Assembly: GCA_937915285.1 (NCBI GenBank) | Contig: CALDNG010000498.1 | Span: forward strand, 1-8,792 | Origin: an uncultured Desulfomonile sp. | GTDB taxonomy: Bacteria; Desulfobacterota; Desulfomonilia; Desulfomonilales; Desulfomonilaceae | Reading direction: 5' to 3' | Length of the DNA stretch: 8,792 bases | Part shown: one piece after another, positions 1-8,142 of the stretch | Numbering within the stretch: the first letter of the stretch is position 1 | Layout: the number at the start of each line of letters is the position of its first letter | Made by a program: the position numbers and the translations under genes | The notes under the pieces: model-generated | Seen by the model: only the letters and a program-made list of their open reading frames with translations | Told to the model about the DNA's origin: nothing | The model's database searches: none

Positions 1-2254
<2,254 letters not shown>

Positions 2255-2267
2255 GAAAAGCTCTCAG

Positions 2268-2296
2268 ATTATTGGATTCAAGATCGTAGCAGTCAA
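2268..2296 (-). promoter_or_regulatory. Candidate sigma-70-like promoter for purC-pyrG
   Basis: Read on the minus strand, TTGACT (2296-2291) is followed by a 17-bp spacer and AATAAT (2273-2268). Each hexamer differs from consensus at one position. A start point about 7 bases further on would leave a very short leader before the purC ATG at 2254. The -35 lies in the palindrome GTCAATTGAC (2292-2301), shared with the divergent promoter candidate. No experimental support. Confidence 0.55.
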
Positions 2297-2324
2297 TTGA
2301 CAAATCATTTAAGCCTTTTAATCT
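2297..2324 (+). promoter_or_regulatory. Candidate promoter for the Cys-rich ORF and yqeC
   Basis: A perfect -35, TTGACA at 2297-2302, is followed after 16 bp by a poor -10, TAATCT (2319-2324). If it is used, transcription would begin near 2330. That is just upstream of the GGAAGGA ribosome site and past the upstream ATG at 2328, so it would favour the ATG at 2343 as the start. The weak -10 suggests low activity, dependence on an activator, or a chance match. Confidence 0.35.
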
Positions 2325-2342
2325 ATCATGGAAGGAATCAAC

Positions 2343-2528
2343 ATGCAATGCGAATCAGGAATGTGTCATAGTAAGAAGAATCAGTGCCCTGATTGTAAAA
2401 TGTGTCAGGGTTGCGCTGAGTCAAGGTGCGCTGCGTGTAGACCTGGGCTTTCGTCAAAAAAAAAGAAAAAGATGTGTATAAGTGAGCAAATAGCATTGTG
2501 GGAGTCCATTAACAGATCGGCGAACTAA
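2343..2528 (+). CDS. Small cysteine-rich protein, function unknown
   Basis: A 61-residue soluble protein with nine cysteines at residues 3, 8, 15, 18, 21, 24, 29, 32 and 45. The core is C-x2-C-x2-C-x2-C-x4-C-x2-C, which suggests binding of metal (zinc ribbon-like) or an iron-sulfur cluster. No signal peptide or membrane segment is visible. After the cysteine core comes a five-lysine stretch (39-43) and a short tail with one Trp. The ATG at 2343 is preferred because GGAAGGA (2330-2336) sits 6 bases upstream; an in-frame ATG at 2328 would add MEGIN but has no ribosome site. The stop is 16 bp before the yqeC ATG on the same strand, so co-transcription is likely. I do not recognise a named family. 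A role in metal or selenium/molybdenum cofactor handling is only guilt by association. The clear ribosome site and the regular Cys spacing argue that it is real. Confidence 0.7.
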   Translation: MQCESGMCHSKKNQCPDCKMCQGCAESRCAACRPGLSSKKKKKMCISEQIALWESINRSAN

Positions 2529-2544
2529 TTTGAGCGAATCCATT

Positions 2545-3303
2545 ATGAAACTCGTTGACTCTGCTTCCATCCCCACGGTTTTAACTTTGGTCGGAGCAGG
2601 AGGCAAGTCATCTCTGATGTCAGCTTTGGCCTCGGAGATGCTGGCCTTGGGGAAGACTGTTATTATGACAACGACAACCAAGATGTATGCCCCGGACAGC
2701 GTTCATGTGCCCCAGACATTGTTAACGAACCAAAAAAACTTCTTGGTCAGCTTGAGAGAACAACTTCTGAAACATTCGATTACCTGCATTGGATCAACGT
2801 TAAATCGGTCGTCTGGCAAATTAATCGGCGTCAATCCTGAACAGGTCAAGGAATTGAAGCAATTTGCAGACTTCACTTTTGTAGAGGCTGACGGCGCAGC
2901 CGGAATGTGTGTGAAGGGAACGGAAGATTGGGAACCGGTCATACCTTCCTGTTCCGACTGTGTCTTTTATGTGATCGGCCTCGATTGTATTGGTAAACCA
3001 GCTAATAGCCTGGTGGTCCACAAACTTGACAAATTTCTCAAACAATCAGGCCTCCAACAGGATGAACCGATAAGTTTGCGGTCGCTGGCAAGATTGGTGA
3101 ATCACGACATGGCGGGTTTGAAAAGGGTCCCCAAGAAAGCTTCGCTTTACGTAGTATTAAACAAGTCCGACAGGCTGCATAGCATCAAAGTCGCCATGGA
3201 ACTTGGATCGATGATGCTTTCACCCCCGTCCTCCCCTATCAAAGGCGTTATAGTTACGGGTCTGTTCAGTGGTGAAAGGCGAAGTTTTTCAGTGGCTGTC
3301 TGA
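2545..3303 (+). CDS. yqeC: YqeC-like selenium-dependent hydroxylase accessory protein
   Basis: A 252-residue cytoplasmic P-loop protein of the YqeC family, which in other bacteria clusters with genes for selenium-dependent molybdenum hydroxylases and is thought to help mature their labile selenium-containing cofactor. Seen here: the nucleotide-binding loop LVGAGGKSS (15-23), VIMTTTTKMYAP (39-50), the acidic FVEADGAAG (112-120), a switch-like VIGLD (143-147) and the NKSD motif (206-209) reminiscent of GTPase base recognition. Length and motif order are typical and the protein looks complete. I chose ATG 2545 because it leaves the usual ~14 residues before the P-loop strand; an in-frame TTG at 2530, two bases after the upstream stop, would add five residues. 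No hydroxylase, mocA, yqeB or selenium genes are in the window, so the target enzyme is unknown. The molecular reaction of YqeC is not established. Confidence 0.85.
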   Translation: MKLVDSASIPTVLTLVGAGGKSSLMSALASEMLALGKTVIMTTTTKMYAPDSVHVPQTLLTNQKNFLVSLREQLLKHSITCIGSTLNRSSGKLIGVNPEQVKELKQFADFTFVEADGAAGMCVKGTEDWEPVIPSCSDCVFYVIGLDCIGKPANSLVVHKLDKFLKQSGLQQDEPISLRSLARLVNHDMAGLKRVPKKASLYVVLNKSDRLHSIKVAMELGSMMLSPPSSPIKGVIVTGLFSGERRSFSVAV

Positions 3304-3323
3304 GTTTTGGATGAGTCGATCTC

Positions 3324-4604
3324 TCATAGGACGCTTGTTTGAATTGGGGTTTCAGGTTCGGGATCATCAATGATAACCTCTATGTCATCAAAGCCCTTTG
3401 ATTCAATCTCGTTGTTTTGCTTGCCAGACAGGTCTACCTTAAATTCCATGAAAATCTGTTTCTTCTGAACAGTTTCAAACGGGCTCGAACTTACCAGCGC
3501 CTCTCCATCCTCGGATAATACCTGGATACTGCATTCAGAATTCAAAGGAGCCCCGAATGCCTGGAATGCTCCCCTTGAATCTGTTTTGACCGAGAAATTG
3601 AACTGTTCGCTTCTACATGCGCATTTCACGGTCAGACCTTCCAGCGGTTTCTGATCAACCTCCGAAAGGACTCTCCCATGAATGAGACAACCCTCTGGAA
3701 TCATGGGGATGTCAAAGCCATCCAATTTCCCGCTTTTTACCGGTAGCTGCAACGGACCTTCTGAATTCATTAGATATCCACGCTTGTAGACATTTATTGA
3801 GCATGCCCCCGATTCATTGGCCTGTACCCTGTAACTACCATCTTCTGAATTCGTTCGACATGATTGGCCGATCTTATTGCCATCCTTGTCTACGAGGTAC
3901 ACCACAGCAGTCGTCAATCCATTGCTGGACGGATCAAGCACCCGACCTGTCACCACAATCTTCTCTTTTTCGCGGCGTTCCAGTTCTTTCTGAGATGGCA
4001 GATCAACTGCAGAGGAGAATTTGAATTCTTTGGGCGACAGTGATTTGTCTTTTTCCGACGACTGGAGACCCCTTGATGACACGGGTCCTGGTTTGGAGGC
4101 TGCCGTAAAATCGGGCATTGGATGATCCTCACCATCCAACGGAGTGAGAATTGGGTCGTCAGGAAGTTTTTCGTTTGGCTGAGGTGAAACGGCCCTTACA
4201 GAAACTATGCCGTCATGCAGGGGCTCCTTTGTCATCCTGTAGGACTCAGGTCCCCTTATTGACCGTTTGAAGTTTCTGGAAGGACTTTTGGAACCCATTT
4301 TATTCAGCATCCCGATGGGGTTGGAGTCCTCTCTGGGATTATTGCCACTGAATCTGGCTCCCACAAGTAGCCTGACCCGTTCCAGCAAATGGCCCTGAAC
4401 CGCCAGGTTAATAACGGAAAGGATAAATATACAAAATAAAATTAAATATATAGTGGTAGGTAGATGGGTGATGGAATGAAGCAAACCCGTTTCATGCTCG
4501 GCCCTAATAGGCGCCCCTCCCCAGGAAAAGGATGGGAACACGATTAAGGCTACGAACATAAGAATTGAAAAAACATAATGGGTTGGCATCAATCTATTAA
4601 TCAT
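3324..4604 (-). CDS. Membrane-anchored protein with two carboxypeptidase-regulatory-like beta domains
   Basis: A 426-residue protein of unknown function. Residues 11-28 form a hydrophobic signal or first membrane segment (ending FPSFSWGG), and 51-70 form a second clear membrane segment followed by the basic HLLERVRLL. Residues ~90-205 are a low-complexity, Ser/Pro- and charge-rich linker. Two beta-sandwich modules follow, ~214-280 (VVTGRVLDPSSNGL, then SEDGSYRV) and ~304-372 (IHGRVLSEVDQKPLEG, then DSRGAFQAF). The pattern GRV-x-G-x-TDS-G-x-(Y/F) is that of carboxypeptidase-regulatory/CNA-B-like domains, which are usually structural or adhesive. An acidic tail (405-418) ends the protein. The stop is 20 bp from the convergent yqeC stop. 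The ATG at 4604 has no strong ribosome site; the in-frame ATG at 4589 is an alternative. No catalytic residues are visible and no named family was recognised. Confidence 0.8.
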   Translation of the reverse strand: MINRLMPTHYVFSILMFVALIVFPSFSWGGAPIRAEHETGLLHSITHLPTTIYLILFCIFILSVINLAVQGHLLERVRLLVGARFSGNNPREDSNPIGMLNKMGSKSPSRNFKRSIRGPESYRMTKEPLHDGIVSVRAVSPQPNEKLPDDPILTPLDGEDHPMPDFTAASKPGPVSSRGLQSSEKDKSLSPKEFKFSSAVDLPSQKELERREKEKIVVTGRVLDPSSNGLTTAVVYLVDKDGNKIGQSCRTNSEDGSYRVQANESGACSINVYKRGYLMNSEGPLQLPVKSGKLDGFDIPMIPEGCLIHGRVLSEVDQKPLEGLTVKCACRSEQFNFSVKTDSRGAFQAFGAPLNSECSIQVLSEDGEALVSSSPFETVQKKQIFMEFKVDLSGKQNNEIESKGFDDIEVIIDDPEPETPIQTSVL

Positions 4605-5061
4605 TTTTACAATACTGATGATGTAGTTGTTACCAAACAGGTTCCTCAGAGGTTCGGTCTATCTTAAAAACTTGGGTAGCAGGTGTCTCTAATACTTTTT
4701 AGAGTCCAATGGTTAGAAATTGTTCCTCAATTGATTTTCATCGACGTCTATCACTCGAGTGGACCAAAGTAAATGAAAAAATGACTCTATCGCATGAATT
4801 GAAAAAAAATGGGCACTGAAAACTGATGGTTAAGATGCAGGACACAGCATGGGCCTGCGGTTTGCAGTAAGTGTTGCTTGTTAACTTATGAATATAACGT
4901 GATATTTAGTGTGGTGGTGTGAGGAAAGTCTCCAGAGGTTGCGCGCGTACTGACAATGTTAGTCGAATAAAAAAGTTTGGAGTGAAACGCATGCAACAAT
5001 GGAACAGTGACAAGCTCTTCGAACGGGTCTTTAAAAAAGGCTTTAGGGATCGAGCAAGCGG
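4605..5061. other. 457-bp intergenic region without a convincing gene
   Basis: This AT-rich stretch lies between the start of the 426-residue protein gene and the end of the response-regulator gene, both on the minus strand. Short frames here have no ribosome site and no recognisable protein pattern. Small inverted repeats are present, such as CTCTAA/TTAGAG at 4687-4704 and GCAGG/CCTGC at 4837-4858, but none has a terminator-like T-tract. The region probably holds the promoter of the 426-residue protein gene, but I could not pick a convincing pair of hexamers. No tRNA or known RNA motif was identified. Confidence 0.5.
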
Positions 5062-5562
5062 TTACCATCGAATGTTGTGGTCACCGGGGAATTTTATTTG
5101 TTGCCATAATGCGCCCCACATTTCCTTGAGTCGGGGGCCGAGCCTTTGGATTAGTCTCTCCCAATGCGTTCTACCGGAGTCTACTTCCTCAAGTATTTCA
5201 ATAACAAGCTCATTCAGATTAGCTAGTTGCTCTTTGGGCAGGAATGACACTGCCCCATGGTCAATCGACTTCTGAAAATTTTCCGGACTCAGGGCATGAG
5301 CAGTGAGCATGACCGCTGGTATGTGCTTTCTCCTGGAATGCTCAAGAAGCTCGAACCCTCTCACCCCCATAATATCCAGAATGACGAGGTCCAATTCACC
5401 GCCTTTAATGGCTTCCCTTGCCGCTTCAAAAGTTGATGCCGTGAAAAGGGTAGCCTCTTCAAGCTGCTCCTCGATTATTTCCAGGACGTCTTGTTCGTCG
5501 TCCACAGCCAGAATTCGTCGCCCCTTGAGTAAGGATTCTTTTTGCATCAGTGATTTGTCCAT
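5062..5562 (-). CDS. Receiver-only response regulator (CheY-like) with C-terminal tail
   Basis: A 166-residue cytoplasmic two-component receiver. Key residues are present: acidic pair D21/D22 (AVDDE), phosphoacceptor D63 in ILDIMG, T87 in MLTAHA and K110 in FLPKE. The receiver occupies about 15-125. A ~40-residue tail follows, rich in Trp (W134, W149, W153, W166) and basic/amphipathic residues. It carries no recognisable DNA-binding or enzymatic output domain. The protein therefore probably acts by protein-protein contact, or is a phosphate sink. It follows dctQ by 90 bp on the same strand, in the place where dctM is expected, and may be part of the TRAP operon. No histidine kinase lies in the window, so the partner is unknown. 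The ATG at 5562 lacks a strong ribosome site; the in-frame ATG at 5547 is possible. Confidence 0.9.
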   Translation of the reverse strand: MDKSLMQKESLLKGRRILAVDDEQDVLEIIEEQLEEATLFTASTFEAAREAIKGGELDLVILDIMGVRGFELLEHSRRKHIPAVMLTAHALSPENFQKSIDHGAVSFLPKEQLANLNELVIEILEEVDSGRTHWERLIQRLGPRLKEMWGALWQQIKFPGDHNIRW

Positions 5563-5595
5563 TTCAGAGCCATTGCAAAGAAGTTGACAGCTGGG

Positions 5596-5617
5596 GGTGG
5601 GCCCATAAAGCCCAACC
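5596..5617 (-). other. Stem-loop between dctQ and the response regulator
   Basis: TGGGC (5598-5602) pairs with GCCCA (5610-5614) around a 7-base loop, extended by two G-C pairs across a one-base bulge. No T-tract follows on the minus strand, so it is not a clear intrinsic terminator. It could tune expression between dctQ and the downstream gene. Confidence 0.3.
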
Positions 5618-5652
5618 GATCCTGTTGATGCTACATTCAGAAATGCTGGACA

Positions 5653-6150
5653 TCAACTCTGGGTTGGATTCTTTTTTGAAGTTGTTACAAGATTCACAAA
5701 ATCCGTAACAATTGAAAAGACCATGAGCGCACATCCAGCCGAAACAGCGAACAGGAATGGATAATATGCCATTTTCGTGGTTTCAGAAAGTTCCCCGGTC
5801 AACCTCATTGTGTTGGCGAACATTCCTACCTGCCAGGCGGACAGACTGAAAAATATCATTCCCAGGACCAACCCCGCAGCAGTAACAGATTTTCGGACCG
5901 ACTGAGAAAAATGTGACGAAAGTATGTCCACGGCTATGTGGCTTTTTTTGACCTGAGCATAGCCCAGAGGAAACGATACTGCGATAGCCCCCAGGAAACC
6001 TACCAGTTCGTATGCAGGGCCTAACGGTTTCCCAAAAAGCCGCATAGTCATGTTTATGACGGAAATGGCCATCATCAGGAACAGGGCTATGCCACCCAAT
6101 ACTGCGAAAAAGCTGGTTAAAACTTCATTTAATCGGTTAATGGTATTCAT
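5653..6150 (-). CDS. dctQ: TRAP transporter small membrane subunit (DctQ family)
   Basis: A 165-residue inner-membrane protein with four predicted membrane segments at about 13-33, 47-65, 90-110 and 127-150, the normal DctQ size and topology. The segment GFLGAIAVSFPLGYAQVKKSHI (51-72) with the following VDIL is characteristic of the family. In tripartite ATP-independent periplasmic transporters, DctQ partners the large permease DctM and receives substrate from the binding protein DctP, driven by an ion gradient. It lies 82 bp downstream of dctP on the same strand. DctM is not encoded here, and the protein is too short to be a DctQM fusion. The ATG at 6150 has only a weak AGAGA ribosome site. 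The symbol is used in the family sense; the substrate is not known. Confidence 0.9.
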   Translation of the reverse strand: MNTINRLNEVLTSFFAVLGGIALFLMMAISVINMTMRLFGKPLGPAYELVGFLGAIAVSFPLGYAQVKKSHIAVDILSSHFSQSVRKSVTAAGLVLGMIFFSLSAWQVGMFANTMRLTGELSETTKMAYYPFLFAVSAGCALMVFSIVTDFVNLVTTSKKNPTQS

Positions 6151-6206
6151 TCATGGTTCTCTGGGTTTGTTCGTCCGTAACAGTAAACAGGGTTATTTGA
6201 CTCCAA

Positions 6207-6229
6207 AACACAATCCTTTGAAGTGTGTT
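6207..6229 (-). other. Inverted repeat just after the dctP stop
   Basis: AACACA (6207-6212) and TGTGTT (6224-6229) flank an 11-base loop, four bases beyond the dctP stop. Binding-protein genes are often followed by intergenic hairpins that raise their mRNA level relative to the membrane subunits, so that role is plausible. The stem is short and weak, and chance is a real alternative. Confidence 0.25.
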
Positions 6230-6232
6230 CTT

Positions 6233-7276
6233 TCACTTGCCCTGACTGCTGGAATATTTTTCTTTGAGCAGGTTTAATTCGGACAGGAAGTCCTTGCCTG
6301 GAAGCCCAGCCTCCTGAGTCTTTTTCAGATACTCATTAAACAGTGGCTTAACTTTTTCCTTGGCTCCTGCAATCTCATCGCCAGGCAAATTTATGAATTC
6401 AACGTTCTGTGGGGCCTCCTTCGACCATATCACAGCGTCTTTGGCGTGTTTGTCAACATATTTCCCGGTCCAAATGGCTTGCTCGAGACTCATCTCATCA
6501 AGGATCTTCTTGACATCTGCTGGGAGTGACTCCCATTTGGACTTGTTCATGACTACCGCAAAAGGCACAACCCAGAGGTCTCCATAGGTTACGAACTTGC
6601 AATACTCAGCAAATTTTAGGTCCTTCAACACTTCAAGCGAACTCACCAATCCGTCGATGACACCTTTTTGAAGCGCTTCGGGCACCGCCGACATCGGCAT
6701 CCCTTCAGGGGCCGCTCCAAGCAGTTTTAGAATGTCAACCCCAGTTCCCGCGGCCCTGAGTTTCACCCCTTCCATATCAGACATTTTGCGGACAGGCTTT
6801 TCAGACATGATGTGGGCCGGGGCGCACGTGAACATTGTCAGGACCTTGACATCATCAAAGGATTTGGGCTTGAATTTTAAAAATAGCTCCCACATTGTGG
6901 CGCTTGCCACCTCACCGCTCGCAAACACGAACGGCAGGTCCATCGCTTCAAAGAGTTTCCATCGGCCGGGCTGGTAGGCCGTCGCAAGACAGCCTATGTC
7001 CGCAACCCCCTTCACTACTCCGTCATACATGTTTTTTGCGCCCAGCAATGTGCCACCCGGAAATGTCTTAACACTAACGCGTCCATCCGTGCGCTTGCGA
7101 ACCTCATCAGCCCATCGCTCCATCTGAACGCATGGAAAAGTAGTAGCAGGAGGAAAATTCGCGTAAGTCAACTGTATGTTTTGCGATTGACTCTCTTCAG
7201 CGCCCAAAAATACGAGAGCCAAAAGTATATTGACGATAATTAAACATCTTGCCGAGAATCCAGGCCTTGGCCTCAT
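6233..7276 (-). CDS. dctP: TRAP transporter periplasmic solute-binding protein (DctP family)
   Basis: A 347-residue periplasmic binding protein that captures a small organic acid-type ligand for the TRAP permease. An N-terminal signal peptide (basic MRPRPGFSAR, hydrophobic core 11-25) ends near SQSQ (29-32). Family features: FPGGTLLGAKNMYDGVVKG (72-90), DLPFVFASGEVA (113-124), the KLRAAG motif (172-177) whose Arg174 is in the position that usually binds a ligand carboxylate, and the GVIDG motif (205-209). Length is typical. The frame is open upstream to an ATG at 7366, but the ATG at 7276 is chosen because GGGAGGA lies 7 bases upstream and a signal peptide begins there. A strong promoter lies at 7416-7443. 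A possible 38-codon ORF ends in an ATGA overlap with this start. The substrate cannot be read from the sequence. Confidence 0.93.
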   Translation of the reverse strand: MRPRPGFSARCLIIVNILLALVFLGAEESQSQNIQLTYANFPPATTFPCVQMERWADEVRKRTDGRVSVKTFPGGTLLGAKNMYDGVVKGVADIGCLATAYQPGRWKLFEAMDLPFVFASGEVASATMWELFLKFKPKSFDDVKVLTMFTCAPAHIMSEKPVRKMSDMEGVKLRAAGTGVDILKLLGAAPEGMPMSAVPEALQKGVIDGLVSSLEVLKDLKFAEYCKFVTYGDLWVVPFAVVMNKSKWESLPADVKKILDEMSLEQAIWTGKYVDKHAKDAVIWSKEAPQNVEFINLPGDEIAGAKEKVKPLFNEYLKKTQEAGLPGKDFLSELNLLKEKYSSSQGK

Positions 7277-7389
7277 GAAACTATCCTCCCTGTGGTTTCT
7301 GAATTTAACAATAATGCCGGCGTGAAGCCACCGTTGGAGAGCATCTCTTCCGCGTTCCGCCCCCATTGACTAATTAAAAGCCGCTTCAT
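7273..7389 (-). CDS. Possible 38-residue leader ORF overlapping the dctP start
   Basis: An ATG at 7389 opens a 38-codon frame beginning MKRLLISQWGRNAEEM and ending GRIVS. Its TGA (7275-7273) shares bases with the dctP ATG (7276-7274) in an ATGA overlap. AGGA lies 6 bases upstream of this ATG, and the promoter at 7416-7443 would start transcription about 20 bases before it. The dctP ribosome site lies inside its last codons, the arrangement expected for translational coupling. I do not recognise the peptide. A 117-base open frame can arise by chance, so this is a candidate only. Confidence 0.35.
   Translation of the reverse strand: MKRLLISQWGRNAEEMLSNGGFTPALLLNSETTGRIVS
7284..7290 (-). promoter_or_regulatory. 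Strong ribosome binding site that sets the dctP start
   Basis: GGGAGGA on the minus strand, 7 bases before the ATG at 7276. It decides between this start and the in-frame ATG at 7366, which has no such site and would put 30 non-signal residues in front of the signal peptide. Confidence 0.8.
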
Positions 7390-7415
7390 TTTGAGTCCTG
7401 TTTGTTTGAAGCCTA

Positions 7416-7443
7416 ACTATAGATCACAAGCGCATTTTGTCAA
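7416..7443 (-). promoter_or_regulatory. Sigma-70-type promoter of the dctP-dctQ-receiver operon
   Basis: On the minus strand, a consensus TTGACA (7443-7438), a 16-bp spacer and TATAGT (7421-7416), five of six matching consensus. The expected start point is near 7409, giving a leader of about 130 bases before the dctP ATG. The hexamers are among the best in the window. No operator could be assigned. Confidence 0.7.
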
Positions 7444-7665
7444 CACGTGAGCCTCTAACATTTTGTCTTTTTTGGTCTATGGGAGGGGTTCAAAAACATG
7501 CTGCTTCAGAGCAAAGGAACATAAAACATAATGTACATTCTAGAAAATTAAGTTATAGGACTATTATAACTATTTTTTATCTTGATTTTTTATTTTGATG
7601 TGGTAATTAAGGAACCGCGTAAGGGGGCCCGGGCCTTCCTAAATTGGCGCCACAGGAGAGTATCG
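7444..7665. other. Divergent intergenic region upstream of the coiled-coil protein gene
   Basis: This 222-bp AT-rich stretch should hold the promoter of the gene at 7666. The best plus-strand candidate is TTGATT (7582-7587) with TAATTA (7604-7609) after 16 bp, which is only moderate. An inverted repeat, AGTTATA/TATAACT (7551-7557 and 7565-7571), is operator-sized but weak. In the presumed leader, GGCCCGGGCC (7626-7635) is a perfect 10-bp GC palindrome shortly upstream of the ribosome site AGGAGA (7654-7659). No gene was found here. Confidence 0.4.
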
Positions 7666-8112
7666 ATGAAGAAAGTAACATTATTGGCTCTGGCTTTGAC
7701 CGTATCAATGGCGGCCTTGGTCTTGGACGTAAACGCAGAAGATTTGGCCACCCAGATTTCAGCTCTTCAGCAGAAGGCCGAAAGGGTCGAAAGCCAGATT
7801 AATCAGGCTCGTCAACAGACTGACTCTCAGATTGATCAGCAGGTTAAGGCTCTTATCGGGCAGATCGACAACCTGGTTAAGCAGAGAGTTCAGCTTGATT
7901 CCCAGATTGCAAAACTTGAAGTTCAGGCGGATGAAATCAAAAACAGTTCAAAAACAAATCTGTCGAAGCAGATCCGCGGTTATGACCAGGAACTATTGAC
8001 CCTCAAACAGCAGATCTCCTCTCTAAACGCAAAGAAGTGGGCTGAAGAAGCTCAGAAACTCAAAGAGATGGAAGCCCCTCAGGGCGCCACTGCAGTTCCG
8101 GCGAATAAATGA
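7666..8112 (+). CDS. Exported coiled-coil protein, function unknown
   Basis: A 148-residue protein with a Sec signal peptide (MKKVTLLALALTVSMAA, likely cleavage after residue 24 at VNA-ED) and no lipobox Cys, so it is probably free in the periplasm. Residues 25-125 are almost entirely helical, Gln/Lys/Asp-rich coiled coil. The dipeptide Gln-Ile recurs at residues 30, 44, 55, 66, 80, 102 and 116, spaced in 7- and 11-residue steps, including three consecutive 11-residue units (42-74). The C-terminal tail is short, Ala/Pro-rich and probably disordered. The ATG at 7666 is chosen for AGGAGA 6 bases upstream and because the signal peptide begins there; the frame is open upstream to 7582, but that extension has no exported-protein features. 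The gene stands alone between divergent TRAP genes and a LysM lipoprotein gene. A structural or cell-envelope role is possible; no family was recognised. Confidence 0.85.
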   Translation: MKKVTLLALALTVSMAALVLDVNAEDLATQISALQQKAERVESQINQARQQTDSQIDQQVKALIGQIDNLVKQRVQLDSQIAKLEVQADEIKNSSKTNLSKQIRGYDQELLTLKQQISSLNAKKWAEEAQKLKEMEAPQGATAVPANK

Positions 8113-8142
8113 TTATCACCTGCCATTCGTAATAATAATAGC

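Noticed and set aside
3311..3327. Small inverted repeat ATGAG/CTCAT between the convergent yqeC and 426-residue protein genes.
   Set aside because: A 5-bp stem overlapping a stop codon, with no T-tract on either strand, is too weak to call a bidirectional terminator.
4752..4761. Perfect palindrome CACTCGAGTG in the gap upstream of the 426-residue protein gene.
   Set aside because: About eight 10-bp palindromes are expected by chance in a window this size, and nothing nearby ties it to a promoter.
4920..4929. GAGGAAAGTC resembles the conserved 5' core of RNase P RNA.
   Set aside because: The required continuation of the core, the second conserved region (ACAGAA-type) and the ~300-nt fold are not found downstream, where the opposite-strand response-regulator gene lies. 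Taken as a chance match.
4886..5068. 60-codon minus-strand frame overlapping the last bases of the response-regulator gene.
   Set aside because: No ribosome site, no family resemblance, low-complexity composition, and located in AT-rich intergenic DNA. Overlap alone is not enough support.
4919..5275. Plus-strand open frame of 118 codons crossing the end of the response-regulator gene.
   Set aside because: Its second half is antisense to the receiver gene, its first half has no ribosome site or recognisable motif, and it is best explained as a shadow frame.
7551..7571. 7-bp inverted repeat AGTTATA/TATAACT as an operator.
   Set aside because: AT-rich arms of this length are expected several times per window. 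It is mentioned within the intergenic entry but not called as a site.
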